51,038 nt of DNA from Nostoc punctiforme NIES-2108 (GTDB lineage Bacteria; Cyanobacteriota; Cyanobacteriia; Cyanobacteriales; Nostocaceae): assembly GCA_003326195.1 (NCBI GenBank), contig LXQE01000174.1, positions 9,403 to 60,440 on the forward strand, written 5' to 3'. Under the pieces are notes generated by a model. The model saw only the letters and a program-made list of their open reading frames with translations. It made no database searches and was not told the origin of the DNA. The translations under genes and the position numbers were made by a program. Below, in pieces: positions 26,508-34,449 of the stretch (positions are counted from its first letter, which is position 1; every line of letters starts with the position of its first letter).

Positions 26508-27230
26508 TTAAGGCACAAAGGCCAACACGCCCACAGGAGAACCAGAACCACCACGTAATCTTAGAGGTGCGATCGCTAGAGTAGTACCTTTCGGTGGCAG
26601 TTGATCCAAATTTGTTAGATTCTCCAACACAATGCGCGGTTTTTCCAATACCAAGCGGTTAATCGCAAAACTGTTATCTTGTCCTGGGTCTACACCATGA
26701 GTATCGATTCCTACACCAATTATTTGCCGTTTATCAAGTAAAAATTGAGTGGCATCGCTGCCAAATCCTGGAAAGTGGGGAATCCCTTGAGCATCATGAT
26801 TGAGGAATGCACTTTTATCAAACCACTTTTTCTGCCAACCAGTATTCAATATAACTACGCAGCCACTAGAAACTTCACCGTATTCTTCTTCCCAAGCCAA
26901 AACATCAGCAATAGTCAGGGCATAATCAGGATTAACTGCTGTGGCTTGGCAAATATTTATAACTACCGCAGGTACAACCAAAGACTGGGCTGGGTATTGG
27001 TCAATTCCCACAGCATAACTATGAAAACTGTTAGGGGCGTTGATATGGGTAGCGCTATGTTCCCCCAAGGAGAAACGCCGCAGGTAATAACCATCATTAT
27101 TTAGTTCAGCCACAGTCTCAAATTCTACTGTGGGATCTCCAGACCATTGGGGAATATCTACGTCAATTACATGACTTAGGTGGATAACACGTGTGTAGGT
27201 GATACTATTTTGACTTTGGGGTTGTATCAT
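26508..27230 (-). CDS. Cyclase-family metal-dependent hydrolase (kynurenine formamidase-like)
   Basis: 240 residues. The family motif appears as GEHSATHINAPNSF, where typical members have H-x-x-T-H-x-D-A-P: the Asp is replaced by Asn, so a metal ligand may be altered. Other marks: IDVDIPQWSGDPTVEF, GCVVILNTGWQKKW, IIGVGIDTHGVDPGQD. Members hydrolyse formamides or cyclic imides; real substrate unknown. Same strand as, and 109 bp before, the aldehyde dehydrogenase gene. ATG at 27230. Confidence 0.85.
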   Translation of the reverse strand: MIQPQSQNSITYTRVIHLSHVIDVDIPQWSGDPTVEFETVAELNNDGYYLRRFSLGEHSATHINAPNSFHSYAVGIDQYPAQSLVVPAVVINICQATAVNPDYALTIADVLAWEEEYGEVSSGCVVILNTGWQKKWFDKSAFLNHDAQGIPHFPGFGSDATQFLLDKRQIIGVGIDTHGVDPGQDNSFAINRLVLEKPRIVLENLTNLDQLPPKGTTLAIAPLRLRGGSGSPVGVLAFVP

Positions 27231-27607
27231 CCCAGCCTTCTATATTATTTTTACTCAGGGATTTTTTTATCAGGTACGTAGGTGCAGATAGTTGTATACA
27301 TTATCTGGGTTGGACTACGCCTACGCAAACATAGTACTACCATTACAACGTTTTTCCAACCTAATTCCCTATACGAAAAGAGATAATCCCCCCAATTCCT
27401 GTAAATTTTAGGCTATTGAGGGGGTTCAAATGTTGCAGCAAAAAGTGAGTTAATCTTAAGTTAACAACTATTAGGTTAAGTTTAAATTAAGCTTTGATTA
27501 AAATTAGATATCTCTAGAAATTAAATATGCGTTATCCAGAACCCTTGTAGAGACGTAGCACTGCTACGTCTCTACGTTTTTTCGCTCATATCTCTATTGT
27601 TTGATAT
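27231..27607. other. Spacer with dispersed palindrome
   Basis: It contains a GGTTGGACTACGCCTACGC dispersed repeat (27308-27326), a G/C-flanked AT stretch near 27388-27425, and a perfect 14-bp palindrome at 27547-27575 (see separate entry). No gene. Confidence 0.5.
27547..27583 (+). terminator. Palindrome followed by T6
   Basis: GTAGAGACGTAGCA / TGCTACGTCTCTAC with a 1-nt centre, then GTTTTTT. It has intrinsic-terminator form on plus, but no plus-strand gene precedes it closely. It is a common dispersed Nostoc palindrome (compare GTAGAGACGCGATTTATCGC at 12885). It may also act as a minus-strand transcript end after the kinase gene. Confidence 0.45.
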
Positions 27608-30460
27608 CTACGTTGAGGGTTCTTGCTTTAGTGGAATCATCACAACAAACTCGGCACCTTCTCCTGGTGCTGAAATACACTGGATGTTGCCACCGTGTTT
27701 TTGGACTATAATTTGGTAGCTAATTGATAATCCCATACCTGTGCCTTTACCCACAGGTTTTGTCGTGAAGAAGGGGTCAAATAAGCGTTTGCGTACTTCC
27801 TCACTCATACCTGGGCCATTGTCAGTAATCCTAATGATTACATGGTCTTTTCGAATGAGGCTGCGAATGCGAATTTGTGGAGAAGTCATTTGTCCTTGGT
27901 CATTTGTCCTTTGTTCAGTGTTGTTTACTAATGACATAAACGCTTCGCCTTTCCGCAGCGTATGACTATTGACATAGGCGCAACTCTTGGAGACGCTACG
28001 CGAACGCCTTTCCGCAGCGTATGACTCTTCTAAAGCATCGATCGCATTTGCCAACAGATTCATAAACACCTGATTCATCTGTCCAGCGTGACATACTACT
28101 GGTGGTAGATTGCCATAGTCTCGGATTACTTGGATTTCGGGATGTCCTGGTTTGGCTTTTAGGCGATTTTGCAATAGCAGCAAAGTGCTATCCATACCTT
28201 GATGAATATCTACTGCCTTTGTACCATCTTCATCAAGGCGAGAAAAATTGCGTAAAGATAGGACAATCTGCCGAATGCGTTCGGCTCCCATTTTCATAGA
28301 CTCCAGAATTTTGGGTAAATCTTGCTTGAGAAAGTCTAAATCAACGGTATTGATTTGTTGATTAATCTCTGGTGTTGGTGGGCAATAACTCTGTTGAAAA
28401 AGTTCTACTAAGTGCAACAAATCCTTGGTATATTCACGGACGTGGCTAATATTGCCGTAGATGAAATTAACGGGATTATTGATTTCGTGGGCAATACCTG
28501 CAACCAATTGTCCTAAACTGGACATTTTTTCAGTTTGAATCAGTTGCGTTTGAGTTTGTTGAAGTTCTAGCAGTGCTGCTTCTAGTTGTTGGGCTTTGTC
28601 TTGGGCTGTTTGAGCGGTGATGCGACTTTGGGTGTAAAGTTTAGCTTGGTCAATAGCGATCGCTAGTTGAACTGTAACTGCTTGTAGTAACTCTACTTCG
28701 TTGTTCAGCCAAGGGCGAAAGCCACTACAATAACCACAGCTAAATGCACCAATTTCGCCAGATTGAGTGTGTACAGGCAGCGCCATAAAGGCAGTGAAAC
28801 CAAAATCCTGCAAAAATTGCTGTGCTATGGAATCGCCCACAGTCTCAGTATCATCAATGCGGATGATTTCTCCGTTCAAGGTTTTGGCTGCGATTAGTTT
28901 GATTTCGGCATGAGTTGCTTCTTGTTGGTTCTGTAGACATGGTAAAAAGGAACTTTTCGCCTCATATACTTTTTCCCAGTATGGTACATCAGCGTCTTGC
29001 CGATACCAAAGGAAGGCGCAGCGATCGATCTGAAATAAGTTATGAATCTCCTGCACTGCGGTTTCCACAATGTGATTGAGATCCAAAGAAGCTCGAATCT
29101 GATTAGAAAGACGATTGAGGAGTCCTTCTCGCTGGGCGCTTTCTCTAAGTGCTATTTCTGCTTCTTTACGGTTAGTAGTGTCATAGCAAATACCAACGAA
29201 GTACAAAACATTTCCATTAGCATCTTTAATAGCAGATGAGTTGCTTGTATGCCATCGCCAATTACCATTTTTGTGTTTAACTCGATATTCAATTGCCTCT
29301 TGTTTTTTGCCTGTTGTCAAAATTCTTTGGAAATAGTCGGCACAGATATGCACATCGTCAGGATGTATGAAGGGAATAAAAGATTTGCCTTCAACCTCTG
29401 CAACCTCATGCCCAAAAATCTCAGTCCAGTTAGGAGAAACGTAAGAAAATATTCCTTCAAGTGTCACCGCAAAAATAACGTTATTGGCGTTTTCTACAAT
29501 GCTGCGGAACTTGGCATCACTTTCTATTAAGGCTGCTTGGATGTTGTCGCTGGTGTCGCGGATAAGAACTATGATTTGTTGGTCTGGTAATGGTAATAAC
29601 CTAGCTTCAAAATTATTGTTTTCTGCTGGTAGCGGTAAGGTATATGCAAAACTGACTTCATGTTGAGTTTCAAGTACTTGATTTATTGCTTGATGGAAGC
29701 GATCGCCTACAGCAGTCGGTAAGCATTCTCGCAAACTCTTGCCCTGGCAGTCTCCTGGTGGAATATATAGACTCTCTATCAACCCTTGCTTGTAATCCAG
29801 AATACTTCCATCAGCATCAAGACGAAAGTATGAATCAGGAAGTACTTGCAAAATCGCTGCAAATTCTGATGTTTTTTGGCGTAAATGTGATTCAACTGCT
29901 TGGCGTTTGGTAATTTCAGCTTGCAGTTGCTCTTCTGTAATTTTACGTATACGGCGAGAAAAATTTGTAGATAGCGAGCAGCTTTCTGTTATGGAAGGTT
30001 GACTTATCCCTATCGGTACTTCTGTTAGATCGACACAATAACCGATGTAACCGAGAAAGCTACCATCTGCTGCAAATCGTGGCGCGGCTGTATCTAAAAT
30101 CCAGCGATATTCGCCATCAGATCCACGCAGGCGATATTGTCTCTGGAAGGAATTGTGCGTCGCAAATGCTCTCAGGTATATATCTTCGCATCGCTGTCTA
30201 TCTTCTGGATGGACGCTGCCAGTCCAAATATTGCCTATTTCCTCTTCTCGCGCAGATGCAGACACGGCTGTTTTTAGATGTGTTCCAGTGAATTTCAGCC
30301 AATTAGAATTGAAGTAACAGTAAAGTGCATTGCATCCAGACATCCAAATCATTAAAGGAGCAATTTCCGCCTGCTGGCAAAATACTTTTTCATCCTGTTG
30401 TATTTTTTCCTCTTCAACTATGATTTGTTTAACGTAGCTCTGCACCTTTTTAGAAAACAC
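27608..30460 (-). CDS. PAS/GAF sensor histidine kinase
   Basis: 950 residues from a GTG start with AGGG just upstream. Order: PAS (about 35-150, with HPEDR and a PAC-type YRLRGSDGEYRWILD), PAS (about 205-305), PAS (about 318-435, SPNWTEIFGHE), GAF (about 455-605, phytochrome-like fold region), coiled coil, HisKA with H658 in GIAHEINNPVNF, HATPase with N-box FMNLLANAIDAL, G1 ITDNGPGM and G2 KGTGMGLSIS. No transmembrane segment, so a cytosolic sensor. Between the N-box and G1 lies an abnormal 50-residue stretch (about 810-858) encoded by dispersed repeat DNA (see separate entry). No response regulator gene is adjacent. Ligand unknown. Confidence 0.93.
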   Translation of the reverse strand: MFSKKVQSYVKQIIVEEEKIQQDEKVFCQQAEIAPLMIWMSGCNALYCYFNSNWLKFTGTHLKTAVSASAREEEIGNIWTGSVHPEDRQRCEDIYLRAFATHNSFQRQYRLRGSDGEYRWILDTAAPRFAADGSFLGYIGYCVDLTEVPIGISQPSITESCSLSTNFSRRIRKITEEQLQAEITKRQAVESHLRQKTSEFAAILQVLPDSYFRLDADGSILDYKQGLIESLYIPPGDCQGKSLRECLPTAVGDRFHQAINQVLETQHEVSFAYTLPLPAENNNFEARLLPLPDQQIIVLIRDTSDNIQAALIESDAKFRSIVENANNVIFAVTLEGIFSYVSPNWTEIFGHEVAEVEGKSFIPFIHPDDVHICADYFQRILTTGKKQEAIEYRVKHKNGNWRWHTSNSSAIKDANGNVLYFVGICYDTTNRKEAEIALRESAQREGLLNRLSNQIRASLDLNHIVETAVQEIHNLFQIDRCAFLWYRQDADVPYWEKVYEAKSSFLPCLQNQQEATHAEIKLIAAKTLNGEIIRIDDTETVGDSIAQQFLQDFGFTAFMALPVHTQSGEIGAFSCGYCSGFRPWLNNEVELLQAVTVQLAIAIDQAKLYTQSRITAQTAQDKAQQLEAALLELQQTQTQLIQTEKMSSLGQLVAGIAHEINNPVNFIYGNISHVREYTKDLLHLVELFQQSYCPPTPEINQQINTVDLDFLKQDLPKILESMKMGAERIRQIVLSLRNFSRLDEDGTKAVDIHQGMDSTLLLLQNRLKAKPGHPEIQVIRDYGNLPPVVCHAGQMNQVFMNLLANAIDALEESYAAERRSRSVSKSCAYVNSHTLRKGEAFMSLVNNTEQRTNDQGQMTSPQIRIRSLIRKDHVIIRITDNGPGMSEEVRKRLFDPFFTTKPVGKGTGMGLSISYQIIVQKHGGNIQCISAPGEGAEFVVMIPLKQEPST
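27883..28033. repeat. Dispersed repeat DNA inserted in-frame in the histidine kinase gene
   Basis: It contains heptamer repeats (TTTGTCC/CATTTGTC) and a direct 22-bp duplicate of CGCCTTTCCGCAGCGTATGA (27946 and 28005) around GGCGCAACTCTTGGAGACGC. The last element recurs at 37474-37503 in a spacer. All three frames of context show it is embedded in the kinase coding region without a stop. Confidence 0.85.
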
Positions 30461-31386
30461 TTTTCCCTGCCTGCTCTGCCTAAATTATTAAGGTAATATG
30501 CTGAAAATATGACTTCTTAATACATGGATATAATCTTGTTTATGCAAACCTTCTAACGATCTTAATACTTTATTTATTTTTATATGCCCAGCAATTCCTC
30601 TTTTACTGTAAATAAATTGAAAAAATGTTGAAGTTAATCTTAATGATAACTTCAGCATTTCTTATCAAATTTAAATTATCTATATATCAGGTAGCTTGTT
30701 TGACTTTTTTGACTTTGTTTATTTTTAAAATCACTGATAAATTCATCTTAGCTATGTAATTGCATTGCTCAAAAATCTGATTTAGCTTTACGAAAACTAT
30801 ATGAGTTTCTGCAACACATTTACATCTTTATAAGAAATTCACAATAATCAAGAATTTTATCCAAAATAAATATTGATTTTTTATCAAGAAGAATTCAGCA
30901 TGAATTAAAATCTGGCTGATGGATCTATCTTGCTTAAAATCAGTGGGTATAAAAGAGTTTGATAGCCACATCTGTATTAAGCAGTTACTATCTGATTAGT
31001 GGTATAAAAATCAACTTTATTTATTTGTAATTTTGGATAATGATGAATGTATTCTTTTTTATTGTTACCAACAAAACTCAATTTTTCAAAATAGTCTTGA
31101 CTAGTCAAAATGGCTTAGATAGCAATCCTATGTGAATGATGAGAAATCTAAGTGATGACAAACTATCTCTCTACGAAATACTACAATGTAGCTTGATTAC
31201 TCGTACAGTTACGCACAGTATCTTGTAGAGAAGTACGCCAAGAAAAAGAGAACAAATCTCACGAATGATTTAGGATTGCTATAGCAAAATCGCAAATTAA
31301 ATGAGAGAAATGCTAAATGTGATATCAACTGGTTGCAACAATTGCTGGTAATCGCATTTTATATGTTATAAAGCTCACAGAAATTA
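30461..31386. other. Long AT-rich spacer before the GTPase gene
   Basis: 926 bp between the divergent histidine kinase and GTPase genes. It is AT-rich, with no significant ORF, repeat or RNA gene recognised. It must hold the promoter for the GTPase gene group. Confidence 0.5.
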
Positions 31387-33954
31387 ATGTTAGGCGGAAA
31401 CTACTTTATGGAACCAGATAAACTGGGCCGTTTTAAGGAGTACGGCGAATTCATCCTCCGAAAGATAGATTCTGTGCCCCAGTACCCTTCTAAACAAGAA
31501 GATTGGGTTCCAGCTAGTCTTGATGACTGTCTTCTTCGTTTGCGATCGGCTGCCCAGAAAACTGTAGACCTGGCAACTTCGCCTGTCAAAATTGGGGTGA
31601 TGGGGGAATTTAGTAGTGGAAAAACCTTACTTTTAGGCAGTCTAATTGGATATGCAGATGCTTTGCCTGTCAGCGAAAACCCCACTACAGGTAATGTTAC
31701 CGCCATCCATATTATCCCGCAAGACGATTTTGCAACGACGCAATTAAGTAACTTTACAGTAGAATATCTTTCTCATGAAGGCGTACATGAGTGTCTACGC
31801 TTCATGCTAGGGGAAGCCAATAAACGAACAACAGCAGCAGGGCTTCCTCCGATACCAGTATCGAAACTCAACTCTGGCAACGATATTATTAGCTGGTGTG
31901 AAGAAGCGTGGAATAGCAGTAACAATTTAGAGCTACGTTATTTACTCCGGGAGTTGGTATTATTCCTGCGGGCTTATCAAGCTTATGGGGAGGTTATGTG
32001 TGGTGGGCACTACCAAATTGATGCTACTACCGCCCGCGAGGGGCTACAGCTCGTTGAACAGCCAATGGCAATCCAAACTCTGAAATTTGAGGATCTACCC
32101 CCAGCACATATCCGATTACCGAGTCCACCCCAGAGGCTACCAACAAAGTTATTGCAAAACAGTTTCCCACTAATCCGCCGCGTAGATATCGATGTGAAAA
32201 TCTCACGGGAAATTTGGGATTTTGCAGATGCAGCTAAATTTATTCTCATTGACTTTCCGGGATTGGGGGCTGCTAATTCGGGTGCTAGGGATACCTTTTT
32301 GTCACTGCGAGAATTGGCAGAAGTACAGACAATTTTGGTATTGCTCAATGGTAAATCTCCTGGGAGCGATCGCGCCAATAAAATCTTCACGATGATGCAG
32401 CAGCAGCGACCGGGCCAAGACCTGAAAGATTTAATTCTTGTCGGTGTGGGTCGCTTCGATCAACTACCCTTAGATAGCGAGGGTGGCGAAAGAGAACTTG
32501 ACCATCTGATTGAAGATAGCCATTTAGAAGAGGAAACGGTTCTCCAAAAACTCAAAGTTCTGCAAACTACAATTGACGGTGCAGCAGCATTTACAACCCA
32601 AAAAGACCGCATCGTTTTACTGTCGCCACTGTTGGGACTGGCTGAATTAGCAAAACGTTCTACTACAGTCAAAGCAGGCTCACCAGAATTTTTAGCTAAC
32701 CTAGACTATCCTGATTACCTAGACCGGTCTAAACGGCTACAACAGAAATGGGAGCTATTAAGTGAACGGCTGATAGAATCTAACACCCGTAGCTATTTGG
32801 GCAGACAGTTGGGTTACTTTAGTCAAGATGGCGGACTTAGTAAGCTGCGGGAATTGATTCAAACCCACGTAGCTACTCATGGTCTGAAGCAACTTCATGA
32901 AGATACTAAAAGAGCTGCTGATGTGGTGAGTCAGCAACAAGATCACTTGAAAGACATCATAGATGAAATTCACGAGCAAGGTATCCCCACAGGCGATAAT
33001 CCCGCTTTTATCGAATTGCGCTTTGTGGTCGAAAGCTTGGATAAAATCTACAGAAATTTCCAAAAAGATATCGGCAAAGAACCACTAAAAGACCGACGCG
33101 GTGTTGTCGTCAGCGATGTAGTAAAAGACGAACTCACCTTTAGAATCCTCAATTGGAACCAGTGGACTTTACTCTTCAACAAAGCTAATAATGGAGCGAT
33201 CGCTCTGGCAGAATCTAAAGGTGCAGCCGGGAAATTATTCGATCGGGGAAACCGCGTAAATACTTCCCTTCCGACTAAGAGCGATGATTTTTATCCAGTA
33301 TTTGAGAAAACCGTTAAAGAAGTAGAAGATTTTGCCCGCGATCGCATCCATCAAGCCGTGGTAGATTTGTTGAACCAATTATCAAATTATATAGCCCCAG
33401 AACGCGAACAATTGCAGGCATTTTTCCACCCAGAAATGGAACAAGAAATCGAAGAAAAATTTGGTTTTGAAGATGCCGATCTCTTTTACAAATTATTACT
33501 AGGATGCGACCCTAACGAATGGAAAGAAGCAATTATCGCTGAAATCAGTAGTAAAGACAAAACCGTTGCACCCGAAATTATCTTTCCCTTAGCACGTCAA
33601 GACGATAAACACAACGTCGGTCAAATATTTGATTGGGCACCAGAGAAAAGCCAAGGTTTACCTAGATCCAGCAATCACCAACTTTTAGTACTGCGACTGC
33701 GAGATGAAATTACTGCTAGTGCCAGCCTCCATCTTGTGCAGTATGTTAGTGAAGTTAATCAACAAATTAATTCCGAACTAGAAGGTATTTTGGATCAAAT
33801 TATTCCTAGTCTGCAAAACCTTTCAAAAAAAGAAACTTTGCTAAGATATTTGGCAGCTGGGGAATTGCCATCTGAGATCCAAATTCCTACTTGGTTGCAG
33901 ATTATTTCTGAAATGGCGGCTGTTTCTCCCTCAGACGATTTTGATTTGACATGA
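31387..33954 (+). CDS. Dynamin-like GTPase (SrfC-like)
   Basis: 855 residues from ATG 31387. An ATG at 31408 (848 residues) has a better ribosome site, GGCGGA 9 nt upstream, and may be the true start. G1 is GEFSSGKT (73-80); G3 is LIDFPGLGAANSG; the G4 position reads GVGRFDQL, so the normal N/T-K-x-D is replaced. The G domain is broken by a long helical insertion (about residues 120-245). After about residue 400 the protein is helical to the end, like the stalk of bacterial dynamin-like proteins. There is no transmembrane helix. Downstream is a 4-nt overlapping small gene, then an Hsp70-fold ATPase gene. The GTPase/Hsp70-fold pairing recalls SrfC/SrfB of enterobacteria. Function unknown. Confidence 0.85.
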   Translation: MLGGNYFMEPDKLGRFKEYGEFILRKIDSVPQYPSKQEDWVPASLDDCLLRLRSAAQKTVDLATSPVKIGVMGEFSSGKTLLLGSLIGYADALPVSENPTTGNVTAIHIIPQDDFATTQLSNFTVEYLSHEGVHECLRFMLGEANKRTTAAGLPPIPVSKLNSGNDIISWCEEAWNSSNNLELRYLLRELVLFLRAYQAYGEVMCGGHYQIDATTAREGLQLVEQPMAIQTLKFEDLPPAHIRLPSPPQRLPTKLLQNSFPLIRRVDIDVKISREIWDFADAAKFILIDFPGLGAANSGARDTFLSLRELAEVQTILVLLNGKSPGSDRANKIFTMMQQQRPGQDLKDLILVGVGRFDQLPLDSEGGERELDHLIEDSHLEEETVLQKLKVLQTTIDGAAAFTTQKDRIVLLSPLLGLAELAKRSTTVKAGSPEFLANLDYPDYLDRSKRLQQKWELLSERLIESNTRSYLGRQLGYFSQDGGLSKLRELIQTHVATHGLKQLHEDTKRAADVVSQQQDHLKDIIDEIHEQGIPTGDNPAFIELRFVVESLDKIYRNFQKDIGKEPLKDRRGVVVSDVVKDELTFRILNWNQWTLLFNKANNGAIALAESKGAAGKLFDRGNRVNTSLPTKSDDFYPVFEKTVKEVEDFARDRIHQAVVDLLNQLSNYIAPEREQLQAFFHPEMEQEIEEKFGFEDADLFYKLLLGCDPNEWKEAIIAEISSKDKTVAPEIIFPLARQDDKHNVGQIFDWAPEKSQGLPRSSNHQLLVLRLRDEITASASLHLVQYVSEVNQQINSELEGILDQIIPSLQNLSKKETLLRYLAAGELPSEIQIPTWLQIISEMAAVSPSDDFDLT

Positions 33955-34214
33955 CGCGATCGCGTCGAGATATTGCAGTTTATAAATTCGCAAACTTAAG
34001 CCGTGAAGAGGTAGAAGCAATGTTAGGAGTTAAGTTAGAAGAAACTAGGGTTTATCAAGAAGCTAAACAAGAGGGACGAGAAGAACTAAAACTTGAACTT
34101 GTATCTCGGTTCTTAGCTCGTGGTATGTCGATGGAAGAGGTTGCCCAGTTACTTGATTTAACTATTGAACAAGTAAGACTTGCAACTGAGCAAGAGTCTT
34201 CAACATCAACTTAG
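33951..34214 (+). CDS. Small protein equal to the C-terminal tail of Rpn-family nucleases
   Basis: 87 residues. RRDIAVYKFANLSREEVEAM, LGVKLEETRVYQEAKQEGRE and FLARGMSMEEVAQLLDLTIE follow the usual end of cyanobacterial Rpn-family (DUF2887-like, recombination-promoting nuclease) proteins. The N-terminal PD-(D/E)XK nuclease part is absent here. Its ATG overlaps the GTPase stop in ATGA, the classical coupling arrangement, so it is probably translated. It could be a decayed nuclease remnant that became fused to the operon, or a domesticated stand-alone helical module. No nuclease residues are present, so no nuclease activity is expected. Confidence 0.72.
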   Translation: MTRSRRDIAVYKFANLSREEVEAMLGVKLEETRVYQEAKQEGREELKLELVSRFLARGMSMEEVAQLLDLTIEQVRLATEQESSTST

Positions 34215-34251
34215 TAACTACCGTAATTTTCATAGCAATACCTAGTTTGAG

Positions 34252-34289
34252 CTACACCTACGTCCTTTCATATAAAAGCGTAGGCGTAG
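34252..34289. repeat. Imperfect palindrome in the operon spacer
   Basis: CTACACCTACG / CGTAGGCGTAG (one G-T pair, 16-nt loop) sits between the small Rpn-tail gene and the Hsp70-fold gene. It belongs to the dispersed CTACGCCTACGC family. It could attenuate transcription between the genes. Confidence 0.5.
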
Positions 34290-34449
34290 ATATCGTGCCA
34301 AATAAAAAAGCCAGTGCTAAAAAGAATTAGTGGTACAAGACCAAAAATTAAAAGTTTTTACCGCAATGATTCTCTAAATTTGTAATTTTATGATAGAACA
34401 TTACAGTTTTTAGCCAGCTATAAAATAAACAACAGAAAGTGATACTATA

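Noticed and set aside
30461..31386. Small RNA or small gene in the AT-rich spacer
   Set aside because: No stable hairpin, T-run terminator or protein-like frame could be supported by eye.
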